A model generated the notes under the pieces. It did no database searches, was not told where the DNA came from, and saw only the letters and a program-made list of their open reading frames with translations. Below are positions 1 to 15,344 of a DNA stretch of 35,000 bases, in pieces. Both the position numbers and the translations under genes were made by a program. The first letter of the stretch is position 1. The number at the start of each line of letters is the position of its first letter. Source of the stretch: Botryococcus braunii (lineage: Eukaryota; Chlorophyta; Trebouxiophyceae); NCBI GenBank assembly GCA_002005505.1, contig KV908339.1, forward strand, positions 912,057 to 947,056, in the 5' to 3' direction.

Positions 1-371
1 CAATCACTGCTGGTGACATCACATCCCGCGCGTCCCTATGTTACCGTGCAGCTTCCCTAGGAAAGAGAATTTTGGCTTTATCCAGCATACTTTCCCAGGG
101 TCCCCCTGTGCCCTCCCTTTCTGGTGCCTCTCCCTGCCAGACCTCTATCCCTATCCCCCTCCATCCCATCTGCCCTTCTCCATTACCTCTTCATCTTACT
201 TTTCCACACTCCAACCCCTCCCTTACTCCCTCCCCCTCCCCACTCTCTGCCCCCATTCCTTTTCACCCGCCTATCCTGGCTACATACTGGCCCGGTCCCA
301 CATGCACGTCCATCCACACTAACATTCGCCCCAAAGTCCACGCCACTGGCCGCTTCCTTGCCTCCTTCCTC

Positions 372-4344
<3,973 letters not shown>

Positions 4345-5653
4345 CTGCAGCAACTCTGATCAGAAGACCGTGCAGACAGATTACCACTGTTCCCAACACA
4401 TGTAACATTGGCAGTACACCTATCTAAGGATACCATGGAAGGTACACCACAGCCATGATCATGAAGGATACCCAACACTGCCCGTAGTTGTAAGAGGAGG
4501 CCTGTCCGTTCTTGTAAGAGGTGAATTGAAGAGACTGGTGGCCCTGGCCCAGGACATCTGCAGGGTGGACGCGCAGTGTGCTGGCGGGCAGGGATTACAC
4601 GCTCTTCCCTACAAATCCAGGGCGGTTGGGCGGATGGTACGACAGGTCTCGTCGTGAAAACTTTTAATACAGCAGGTCTCATCAATTTCTGGAAAAGGCC
4701 CTGGTAGGATGTTTTGTATAACATTGTTCCCTGGCAGGCTGGAAGTGCTGGTCCTCCACTTCCCTCCCAGCCTACTGGTCGGCCCGACTGTTGACACGGT
4801 GACTGGCAGCTTTGGCCACCAACTTTAAAACATAGCTGGCAACCTGAGAACAACAAAGCTGTGAGGTCTTATAGCAAATGGCCAAATGAAAGTGCTTCGT
4901 CAGCCTGACACATGATGCCTCCTGAGGTCCATGTTCTGTGGAATGCTTCTACCATGTGGAGGTGGGGGAGGTATCCCACAACGCTGCTTTGAAGGACAAA
5001 GTGGAAGTCATCGGAAAATATATCTCAGCCTCAAAGTCCTCGTAATGTAGAGAAATAAAGAGAGGGGTTGCCAGCTCAGAAAACAAGCTCCCATTGCTTC
5101 CAAGTGGTGAGCACTTTCAATAGGTCACGGCCGGGTGGCCGATCAAACACACGATCCCTTGTCATTAATATTCGAGGACCGCCGCCCCCCATGTGTCCCA
5201 ACCTAGTCCCAAATAGCTTAAGGGGACTGAAGTCAGCTCGATGTCTATAGAAGCTCGACTGCTGGTGCCAGCTTCCCGACATACTGCCTCCTCACGCCTC
5301 TTAAGCCAGGCTGCAGGCATCTGAAAAACCATTCTAGGTGAAGCAAAGGCCAAGACTCTTTTCCCCCGACTTGCCTGTAATATATTGCAAAACAGTGTGC
5401 AAGGACTGTGGTCAGGCCCAGCAACTTTCTGCCCTCAAGATAAAACCTCTATCAAGGCAGGTTCCCGTGCAAACAAGCTACAGAAGTCCAGATGACTCCA
5501 GTCGACATGGTCAATAATGAATGATAATCTACACCAGAAACAGATGTAGCTCGTAATTGCAGGCATAAATGACTGTTATGTAATGAACCTAGACGTTCCA
5601 TCGTGATATTATACAGCCAAACAAAAACGTACCGCGCTATTAATCTCCGCGAC
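4345..5653. other. Intron or spacer, no firm gene
   Basis: Between the supported exon at 4344 and the candidate at 5654. Stop codons are frequent in all frames. One minus-strand stretch near 5326-5216 has an acceptor and a protein-like sequence ending PLSYLGL, and is the best candidate for a missing exon. No repeat stands out. Confidence 0.4.
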
Positions 5654-5807
5654 TTGTGATGCCAAACCAAGGGCTTGTCTTGCAGAGTGGAAGAGGCCCC
5701 ATGCCAGAACCAAACCCCAGATTTGACCCGTACAGTATGGAATAGAGACTATCATATTCCCACTTCTGTCCTTGTTGCAACCATGAGACCTGAGATGTTG
5801 CCAAGTC
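5654..5807 (-). CDS. Candidate upstream exon of the glycoside-hydrolase-like gene
   Basis: Read on the minus strand, a pyrimidine-rich tract and an acceptor (TTTACAG) precede an open stretch beginning DLATSQVSWLQQGQKWEYD and running through YGSNLGFGSGMGPLPL and PWFGI. The composition, rich in Trp, Tyr and Gly, resembles the secreted enzyme downstream rather than random sequence. The donor is uncertain (several possible GT positions), and the phase does not join directly to the exon starting at 4344, so at least one exon between them would be missing. A possible one lies near 5326-5216, starting MPAAWLKRREEAV after a TTTTTCAG acceptor. Confidence 0.35.
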
Positions 5808-6094
5808 CTGTAAACCCAAACAGTTAATCAGAGGCAGTACTATGGACAAGCATGGAGACACTTAGTCTTGTTTCATACACTTCAGAGTGCTTATAACCTT
5901 GAAGGTCTGACTGGAAAACAGGTGCTCCGTTTCTTGCAACCTCGAGGGTTCGTATTAATTAACAAGGCGTGTTCACAGCGTAGCTCGAATCATAATCGCC
6001 AACAAGCGCATGTATCGACAATTAAATATGAATTGTCGTAAGATACGAAGGTGGAAACACAAAGGTGCCGACTGTGGAGCAACGGAAGAGCGCA

Positions 6095-6291
6095 ACCCGG
6101 ACCGGCCAAATACGCTGTTCTTCCTATAAGCAACGATCTCGAGCATATGAGACGAGAAGGACTTCTGGTTGATCAGCATGCAGAGATCGTAACCTTGCAA
6201 AAGCTCAGAGGCCACCAAGACGCGTGGCTGATATGCCGGATCTGTGATGTTGCCCCAAGGAACGCCGACTGCTTCAATAGAGATGGACCAA
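6095..6291 (-). CDS. Candidate N-terminal exon, secreted-enzyme-like
   Basis: Minus-strand open stretch after an acceptor-like TCTATAG. It includes GVPWGNITDPAYQPRVLV, SELLQGYDLCMLINQKSF and HMLEIVAYRKNSVFG. NIT is a potential N-glycosylation site. The stretch reads like protein and is on the same strand as the glycoside-hydrolase-like gene, so it may be one of its first exons. No signal peptide or start codon could be placed, and the donor end (near 6095) is approximate. It could instead belong to a separate small gene. Confidence 0.3.
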
Positions 6292-6929
6292 CTATAGATT
6301 CACCAACTCCAAAGACATAAAATTAAGAATTTGCTATACATAGTTTGTGTCTTCTCTCACAGAAGTTCTCCTCCCTTCCGCTCAGGGAACTGATGGAGGT
6401 TTCGCGTTCCTGGCACGACGGCCAACTTCCTCTACTCAAAAATTCTCGGTGGTGATCCCGTTATAAGAACACACGAACAGACGAACACACTACCTCTCAC
6501 TCCTCAGCCGTTCTTGGCTGGAAGGTAAGAGGCCTGCTATGCGACAGGACAGTTTGGCGCAACCTCTCGACGGCAGTCGTCCAGCGCGACGCACGGAATT
6601 TGAGGGTACGGGTAATTGCGGCCAAGAGAGTTCCGCGAGTACTCGGCAGAGGACCCCACTCGCATTCCAACAATTGCAAGAAATACGCTTTCAGCCTTCG
6701 TTTTGACAAAGGTGTCCTAAGTGTGACTGTCAGTTTATTGCTCGATAGCTTTTTATGTACGGTGCAGGCCGCCTGCTTCGGTATTTGGCACCTCTGCGAC
6801 CGTATTTGTCGTAAGAAAGACGGCTCAAGGCACCAATACCACAATGTCTAGTTTTGCGGATCAGTGGCACTTCAGCCGGGTTCAGGAGTCTGGACACAAT
6901 TTTGATAATATGTATAACTGATTTGAAAA
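6292..6929. other. No supported gene
   Basis: A minus-strand open frame of 115 codons covers 6844-6497 but is rich in Arg, Ser and Leu, shows no recognisable motif and has no clear splice signals. It might be 5' leader or promoter sequence of the glycoside-hydrolase-like gene. Confidence 0.4.
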
Positions 6930-7425
6930 CAAAGATTTAATACATGTTTGTCACCCCGACCATTTTGCTGATGGCTTCAAGCCTTGTACTGGACGTAGGT
7001 CCTCGTACGGCGGCACCGGCATGTGGGAAACCGATGATAATTAAACTGTAATTCACTTTATACCATGTTGAAACTCTATGACGCGCACTCTAAACACTTT
7101 TGCCTTGCCTGAAGGCTTAAACAAGAAAGTTCGCTCTGCTCCCGCCTCGTACCTTTCCCGGAAGGGAACAACACCTGTTGAGTTCGAACCCTGCGCTGCG
7201 ATGTGCCAAATAGTATTAGCCGAGAAATTTCAAGTTAAAGATTAGATACATGTATGTCACCCCGACCCTTTTGCTGATGGCCGAAACCCATGTACTGGCT
7301 GTAGGTCCTCGTACGGCGGCACCGGCATGTGAAGAAATGTAGACGATTAAAAGTTTTGTCAACTTTATCATATATTCCAAGTCTATGATGCGCACTCTAA
7401 ATAGTTTTGCCTTGCTTGAAAGCAC
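6930..7425. repeat. Degenerate 195-bp direct repeat pair
   Basis: Two diverged copies, about 6930-7120 and 7235-7425, in the same orientation and 306 bp apart. Both share a TTGTCACCCCGACC-like start region, an identical 31-base core (6995-7025 and 7301-7331, containing TCCTCGTACGGCGGCACCGG), and a TATGATGCGCACTCTAAA-like end region. Neither copy has a credible reading frame. Confidence 0.85.
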
Positions 7426-7513
7426 AAACAATTGCGCGTGGCAGAAGGTCACGTGGAGTACATCAGCATGGATCACGTGCGCTGCAGACACTGGACCAGG
7501 TCACATGCGCCCG

Positions 7514-7600
7514 AGCCTGCGCCAGTGACACTCCAGCCTGCGCCAGTGACACCTGGTCCAGGTGTCACTGGCGCAGGCTGGAGTGTCACTGGTGCAGGCT
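7514..7600. repeat. Large hairpin-forming inverted repeat
   Basis: Left arm 7515-7556 and right arm 7558-7599 are complementary over 42 bases with one mismatch, around a single central T; one more pair forms at 7514/7600. Each arm itself contains two tandem copies of a 21-base unit beginning GCCTGCGCCAGTGACACTCC. No gene overlaps it. Confidence 0.95.
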
Positions 7601-9420
7601 GCCTTAGACTGACTGCGTCCTGGCAATGGCCCGACGCAGCCAGGATATTTTGCTTGGATGTACTGCATTGTGAATTGGATCTCATCGATACGGCCCAATT
7701 GATTCATATTACAGTAGCTCCGCTCATACTTTGCACGCCTCGGTTGGGGCCGTCCGAATGAATTCACTGCATGGCATCCTGCGTTTCACCGCGTTTCATA
7801 CGACGAACATCAAGGTCCACATTGATTTCGTGGTAGCTAGTCGAGGTAGTGGGACTAACAGGAACTGGACTGCAGGACGATGTTTAAGAGACTTATCTTC
7901 GAAGGTAGACTTCACATGCAAAGAAATCTTGGGGTCATGTGGTGGTGGTTTTTCTGGATGTGCTGAATCAGAACTTGTCTAAGTTGTGTCAGCATAGCTA
8001 CAAGATACTTTTGGCAGGTAGTCTCACGCAACTCCGGAAGATTTAGCGGACCCAGCAGCATTAACATTCTCAAGTATCTTTAGGAACCCGTCCATGATGA
8101 TATTTGTTGTTTCTTAGAGCCCCTTCTTCTGTATGCCTAACCACTAGTGGTTAGTGCACTACTAACATTTCTGTCCGTACTACTATCATTTCTGCCTCCT
8201 CAGACCTGTTGATGAAGGGCTCGGAACAAAGACTATTCACTCAGAAGACGTTGGTAGTCCTCAAGTACTCTAACGGCAAATGGTACCAAGCACAGTGACT
8301 TCCTGCGGTAACAACAACAGGGGATGGGGCCGCTCATGTGCGGCTTGCCTTGAGTACAACCAGTCTCCTCTTCTGACCGTCATGTCCACTAGACTTGCAG
8401 CCTAGCTCCTTCCGCATACATCTTGATGCAGAACAACTCCGAAAAACTTCGACCTGTGGACTTATTACATTTCAGGCAATCAATTGTGATCCATGTCTTG
8501 TGAGCTTTAGAAAGCATCAATCCAATAATGATCCATGTATCAAGATCTTCAGAAAACATCAGACAGATACGTCTAGTACCATTAAGTTGGTGTGGAATAC
8601 TCTTTTTCCGCTGTACCACAGGCATAGTAATTGTTGCAGTAGGGAAACTTGAGGGTCCGAATGCAGGGCTCTGGTTTGGAAATACCGTAAGTTGTCTTGC
8701 AAGGCTTGTTTTCATGAACTATGTATGTAGCACATGTCTTTCACTCTCGACCACGAGACACTATGCGAGTTTTGGAATCACGATCTAAGTGCATTTATCA
8801 TTACGAAGGTGGGTTGCATAGTGTCCAGCTGTTATCATAATTGAATATGTTGTTTTGATTGGCAGCAGTCATAAAGGCATTGTATCTTGTGTCCGCAGTA
8901 TATGTTCATGCATGTAAACACCCATATGTTAAAGGCGCAACACTCTTCCCAGCGTTGTAGCTACCATAGTAGTGTGAGGACTGCAAAATCATACATTGCA
9001 AATTCTTGACTAAATCAGTATCAGTATTGGCAAAGCTGCTACAGTAATCTTGACACTGTCAGTAGTATAATTTGCGCCTTCTGTGCGTGGAGGATTTCCG
9101 CTTGTATGGTCTGTAAGTGACAATATTGCTAACAATAGCTCAAGGTAGTTTTTTCACACTAGTGTTGGTTGGTCTTGATCTAAGGAGGGCCTTTGGTGTG
9201 GGACAGCAACATCCAGAGTCCTCACTTCTTGCATTCCCATGACCGTGAACAAATAGCTTGGAGAGAGTGACCTTTCGACGGGATCAAAAGTCGTAATGAA
9301 AAATAGTGCAATAACGAGATGCCTATGTCAACTATAGGCTGTTAATGCTAAGCGCACTGTGCAAAAGATGCGGTTAGGTTAGGTTTCACTCTTTTTCTAA
9401 AGTATGACCGTGCAGCCGGA
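7601..9420. other. No supported gene
   Basis: AT-balanced sequence with short open frames only (up to 108 codons on the minus strand at 8715-8389). None shows a domain, splice context or compositional bias of a protein. The right end carries one copy (9369-9394) of a 26-base motif also found at 25062 and 25783. Confidence 0.5.
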
Positions 9421-9427
9421 CCAGAGG

Positions 9428-9484
9428 AGGCCCCCCCCCCCCCAGGGGGTCCCCGTCGCGCGCGCGCGCACACGCACACACACA

Positions 9485-9534
<50 letters not shown>
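9428..9534. repeat. Poly-C, CG and CA microsatellite cluster
   Basis: A C run near 9431-9443, an alternating CG block around 9457-9468, and CA dinucleotides to 9534 with one GA interruption. Confidence 0.95.
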
Positions 9535-9538
<4 letters not shown>

Positions 9539-11338
9539 TGCATAATTTGGATTACTGTAAACATGTATGGTTGCTCCTGATATGTATAGATATGATACTG
9601 AACAATCTTGAGTCGGATTTGCAATTGTACCAAAGGATTAATCACCTTTCAAGGAAGGTTATCTGAACAATCACGAGACACTCAGGGTGCTTAATAGTAC
9701 TTTACGAGTGTGAACCGGATTGACCACCTTGGGGCTTCTTTGTCTGTCGTGCCCTGGCCGCTGTTGACGGCCAGAATAACAATGTTTTTTGTTTCGCAGT
9801 GGCCGCCATAAGGAGGCATCCCCTCTTTCACACGCACAACAAACTATACAAAATGTGGACTTCCGACCAAATGTAACGATGGCTGTGCAGGCTCTGCTCG
9901 TGTCTGCCATGTACATGCATTCATGGCCAAACACTCGCTACCTTCTTTACCTGCTGAAAAGGCCCTTTGACTGCATACTAACAGTTCTGACGAGTAGACT
10001 CATTTCGGTTCTTTGGGTATCCAATAGACTCACACGGGTATGGGCAACAAAAACCAGAGGCCTACGCATGCCCCTCGACAAGCATAAAACTTTCATTCAA
10101 ACTTTGCAGCAAGTGCCCAATATTAATTAACTCGGGCAACAGGGGAGTAAACATGACACACTTGGAAGTGCAGGAAAGCAATGCTGTCTGGTCAACCTCA
10201 CAGGCCCATAGAGGCTCCTGCAGAGAAACACGCCCTTTACAACACGGGGACAACCAGTCTTTCGTTATCAAATGCACGTATCATTGGTGACTCCCAAGCT
10301 TTTCAAGCCCCAATGATTGACTCTTTAAAAGCAGAACGACCCTCCCCTCACGTGACAAGATGAAGTTGGAAGCACGGAGTGATGGCATAGAGATTACTGA
10401 TGGGGACTACTGAAGGGCCTAAGCACTAATTTAAAATTAAGAGTGAAGCCTATTCTAACCGCATTAATTTACGCAGCAAACTTGAAAGCCGCTGCAGTAG
10501 CAGGGGTACCCAGCAGACCCTCTGCATGCAATTTGAAAAAGAAGGCCCTCTGGCTGAAGAAGCCCTGTACAATAAAGTCACAACCACTGCCGGGAAAAAG
10601 GGAGCCAGATACCAAGCCGAAACATTATCATGTGGTCACAGGTCTGGGACAACTTGACCAAGTCTGACTTGCAGTTGACGAGTTCAACACGAGCAAGAAA
10701 CGGCACTGGTACGAAGCCCACGACTATGCCAAAATGGCATAGCTCCTGCATCAGTAACATAATTAAGGAGCTGTTTGTTTAGGAGATACCGACCCTCGGG
10801 AGGCTGGAGTTATGGCTGCCACGGCCAAGTCAAAAGCCCCTCCTTCAGATTCTGCAGATGCACCCCCCCCCTTCCCAAATTTCAGTCACAAACTGTATTG
10901 CTTTTGTAAAGTTAGAAGCCACTAACACAGCAAAAGCCCCACCAAAGCACTTCATAGGCAAAAACACAGACCAAGCAGAGGCTTTCCGTTCGGTCGCGCC
11001 TCCCTTCCTCTTTTAATGGGCAGACACAGTAGCAACCCCTGGGCCCCAGGCCTGGGGGACCAAAGAGAGGAGGGGCAAGGGGAAGGGGGGAGGGGTGAAA
11101 TGAGGCGGGAACATGAAGCGCTATGGAATGCGCAATGTCCGTCCAGGAGGGAAGGCGGCAAATCACGAGGAGCAACACAACAATACATCAAAATACAAAG
11201 AAGTCTCATCACATAAACATAGCATTCGACCAAACCAAGCCTTATGGCCCATTGCATGCAGCCTGAACCCTGAAAGCACAACTATTGCTGCTCATTGCGT
11301 ACAACTCATCTGGCGGAGTGAGCCATACAACACCAACG
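9535..11338. other. No supported gene
   Basis: Only short frames on either strand, none with recognisable motifs. It could hold 3' exons or untranslated sequence of the MKP1-like gene to the right, whose C-terminal end was not found, but I see no exon that can be joined in phase. Confidence 0.4.
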
Positions 11339-11634
11339 GCATGACTGTTAGTTTCAAGTCCACCATGTGTGAAACTGATGCAGACCCTGGTCACAAATCG
11401 CCATCAGTTCCTTGCAAACTATGTGCAGGCCCTGAACAACTTCCAATGTGGTTTCTACTGGAGGAGGTCCTGACTAACTTTTAATGTGGTTTCTACTGGG
11501 AGAGGTCCTGAATAACTTCCAATATGGTTTCTACTGGAAGAGGTCCAAACGGCAGAAACTACAGGCTTGACAAGCAACAACGGAGGGGTGAGAGAAGAAG
11601 GGGGCGTTGGCGGCGGGTGGGGAACCAAAGATAG

Positions 11635-11637
<3 letters not shown>

Positions 11638-11733
<96 letters not shown>

Positions 11734-11738
11734 ACACA
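11638..11738. repeat. CA microsatellite (left foldback arm)
   Basis: CA dinucleotides with one GACC interruption near 11687. They form the inner end of the left arm of the foldback. Confidence 0.97.
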
Positions 11739-12407
11739 GGGAGAAAGCCACTCAGTTACACAGAGGAAGAGCGGAGTCAAAATGGAGATTTTTGCAGGCA
11801 ACCTCTTCATTGCAATGTTGTTAACAAAAGGATCAATAATTCCCCTAGGGAAAAGTCGGACACAACCTGGCTGGCTGTTAGCTTGGGCATCCAGGAAGAC
11901 AAACGGAGACAGAGAGAAAGTGGGGGAGGGGGGGAGGGAGGGAGAGAGCGAGTGAGAGACCGGGGGGGGGGGGGGCGGCACACACGCTACACTGAGCAAA
12001 GGCACAGTTATAGGTCCAAGACCCAAAGAGAGCAAATGAGACTGTAATGCACCTTTCCGCATTTTTCTTGAGCGATGGTTTGGGGACTCATTGCCGCTGC
12101 CATCATCTGCCTCCCGTGGGGTCTTGCAGGAACGGCTGCTATTTGGTGCACTACTGGGTCCTTGAGCTGCCTGCGCTGCTGCCTCCTCCCACACCTAGCC
12201 AAGGACACAACTAAATTCTCAGTGCGCCTGCCCTTTCTACCTACCTATGTGTGGAGGCAGTGCAAGCAACTGGGTGCTTACCCCCAGCCAGAGCAATGCA
12301 CTTTTTCCCAGAATGTTCATTGAATCCCTCTCCCTTCTCTCCCCCTCCAACAGGTGATCCTCAATTGCACTCTTCCCTTTTCACCCTCCCTCTCGTGTGT
12401 GCCTGTG

Positions 12408-12410
<3 letters not shown>

Positions 12411-12480
<70 letters not shown>
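12411..12480. repeat. GT microsatellite (right foldback arm)
   Basis: Thirty-five uninterrupted GT units. They are the counterpart of the CA tract in the opposite arm, so the two could pair. Confidence 0.97.
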
Positions 12481-12483
<3 letters not shown>

Positions 12484-12889
12484 CTATCTTTGGTTCCCCA
12501 CCCCCGCCAACGCCCCCTTCTTCTCTCACCCCTCCGTTGCTGCTTGTCAAGCCCGTAGTTTCTGCAATTTGGACCTCTGCCAGTAGAAACCATATTGGAA
12601 GTTATGCAGGACCTCTCCCAATAGAAACCACATTGGAAGTTGTTCAGGGCCCGTACATAGTTTGCAAGGAACTGATGTTGATTTGTGACCAGGGTCTGCA
12701 TCAGTTTCACACATGGTGGACTTGAAACTAACAGTCATGCGCGCGCAGGTGCATGCACACACACACATTCAGACACGGGCAACCCCACCACTACACGTCC
12801 TCAAAACCGTTCAAGCGCCACTAAAACCAAAAACTGGCTGGGGAAAACTTCAAAGTTGCAAAAAGTTTTTAAACTCAGAAAACATGCAC

Positions 12890-14154
12890 CTGGTAATCCT
12901 TTGAGAAGAGGGAACACTCTTCCACCAAAACCTGGCTGTCCTCCTCGTCTGACGATATGGAGCTCAGCAGGGCCAGCAGATCCGAGGGTTCTCTGCCGTC
13001 TTGTACTACCTCAGGGGGCCCAGGCATGCCCTCATACTTCACAAATCCATCTGCGGCAGACAGTGCCGCATCCAAGAATGCCAGAGGACATCGACTTCCC
13101 TGCCAGCCCAAAGTTCCCGACAAGCTTTAAATTTATAAATGGCGAACACAAACTTTCAACAACCATTATGTTACATACAAGTCAGCTGCAGCGCACGGTG
13201 CTTTTGCCACACTTGCGACCCTCATCAGCTTCAGATGCAACCTCCTGGGTTTCACAAGGTCCCACGACCAATTACACCCCCACTGGAAAAGCTCGCTTGC
13301 TTGCGTGGAGCTTGTTTGAAAGGCTATGTGTGGGCAAATCACCTGCCAAACATACGAGTGGCCTGGAGTGTGTATAAGGAAGGCTCCTCTTGGATCGAGG
13401 AGCGGGTGCTGTGGCAGGCCCACAGCCTTGGGAACCAAGTACAGAGGGGCAGAGGCGCAGTGCGGTGCCAAGCGGTACACCCTGTACGGATCAGGGTCGG
13501 ACATCCTCCGTTTCTGCCAATTGAGGAGCTGCACACAACAAATAACATGTCAGTCAAACTTATCAAACCATGGAAGCAGGATATACACCAGCTGTTACAG
13601 AACCGCATCACCTATAAAGCCAACACTTTCCTTGCAGTTGTGCTCATTTCAGCTCGCAATATGTATCATACTAATTTCGGTATTGGTCATAGCCTTCAAG
13701 AGATCTTAGACAGCAATACGCCTCCAGGTGTGCAGTCTCAGTTGCAAACAGAACGCTCTGCGTCAAAATGATTTGCTGGTGCAGCAACAGAGGTGCAGCG
13801 ACAGAGCCAATGGCCGTGAGTGCAGGCTCACAGCCACATACAGGAAAAGCAGAGGCTTGACGCGGATGTGAGCTCACCTGGCAAGTGAATCCTATGTTGG
13901 GGTTTGCAACGCCCCTGATGGCTTTCACCGCCTGGAACACTTCATCGTACCCTTGATCTAGCTTCCACATCAGGTAGGCAATGCCCAAGGTGGCGCTCCG
14001 GGAGACGCCCTGAGAGCAGTGGACCAGCACGCGGCCGCCTGATGTCCGAGCCTCCTGTCCAGCCCCACTCCTTGTCAGGATACCAGCTTGCTCACGCCTC
14101 CCCCTCCATCCCCCCACCCCTTCCTCCGTCCCAGTGTGTATGTGTGTGTGTGTG

Positions 14155-14223
<69 letters not shown>

Positions 14224-15297
14224 CACAGCCACAGCCACACAGAAGTGGGGAGAGGAGAGAGAGAAGGGGGGGGGAGGGAGAGATAGAGGGGGGTGGGCGC
14301 CTGATCTTTGGATGCATAGTTGTCGTTACAAACCAGGATTGTCACATGTACCTGTGGGGCACACCATTCAGGACAAATGCTTACCAGGCCTATAATGCGA
14401 CCCTTGTGAACTGATCATACTGCTTGATTACGAAGTCCTTTCAACAAGTCTAACCTCTGTATTCATAGTTGCCTAGCAGAGTGATAATAGCATTTCAATT
14501 ACTCCTGTTGAGAATCCAATGCAGGCCCGGAGTAATGTCAATAAAGCATTGGGGAGTCCAAGGGTAACCACACGACAAATGTAGAGTCTGCACTCCTAGG
14601 CGGTACAGTCCAGGACACTTCAGGATGCCACTGGTTGCGCTGAATTGTCTGTGCTTCAAGAGCCCCACTACTTCACATGGCGGCAAGATGCTCAGCAGCA
14701 AGCTCAGCTTCAAAGTTTCAGAAGACCTCGCAATGCTTTGCGCCATACAAACAACAGTGGGAATGAACAGCTGCAAGACGGGTCAACATGTTTTGCAGCA
14801 ATCAGTTATCCCCTGGCCAAACCGGCACAGGCAGTAGGATGCAACCAATTAAGTAGATTATTGTTTGGGTAATCTACCCAAGCAGTAGTTGAGCCAGAGT
14901 AGGAGGGACTGTCTCGACCAGCTGGGGGAGGGAAGGGTGCAGCCCCAGTTCTTCGAACAATGAAATTGTTCAGTGACCTCATGTGCAGGGTGCAACAAAT
15001 GCAAAACCCAGGCCTTTGATTTGAAGTTGATATGCTTGGCAAACGAACAACAGGACATCACAGACCCCAGCCTCTGTGGGGCATGCCTCAATAAAGTTGA
15101 AGACATCATGCAGGATGCATGTGATATCTTCGCCAGGTACGTCTGCACCACCCACCGAACAGAAAGTCGGCCAAAAACAAATTCCACTGGCTCCCTGCCC
15201 CCCCCCCCCCAAACCCAACCAACCGAACACCCACACACCCCCCCCCCAACACACACACTGACACACACACACACACACACACACACCCACACACACT

Positions 15298-15344
<47 letters not shown>

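Larger units (their letters stand above)
11339..12740. repeat. Foldback: 1.4-kb inverted repeat with microsatellite inner ends
   Basis: The left arm starts GCATGACTGTTAGTTTCAAG at 11339; its reverse complement ends at 12740. Arms are about 400 bp (11339-11738) and 330 bp (12411-12740) around a 670-bp spacer. Within the arms is a subterminal tandem unit of about 32 bp containing TGGTTTCTACTGG and AGAGGTCC: three copies on the left, two on the right, which explains part of the length difference. Both arms end inward in a CA/GT microsatellite next to the shared TTTGGTTCCCCA segment. No transposase was seen and no target duplication is obvious. Confidence 0.88.

Noticed and set aside
8389..8715. 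Minus-strand frame of 108 codons
   Set aside because: No motif, no splice context, and composition like the surrounding non-coding DNA.
12050..12178. Possible C-terminal exon of the MKP1-like gene on the minus strand
   Set aside because: An acceptor-like site exists at 12178, but the Ser-rich frame is not the one in phase with the exon ending at 12890, and the spacer of the foldback gives no independent support.
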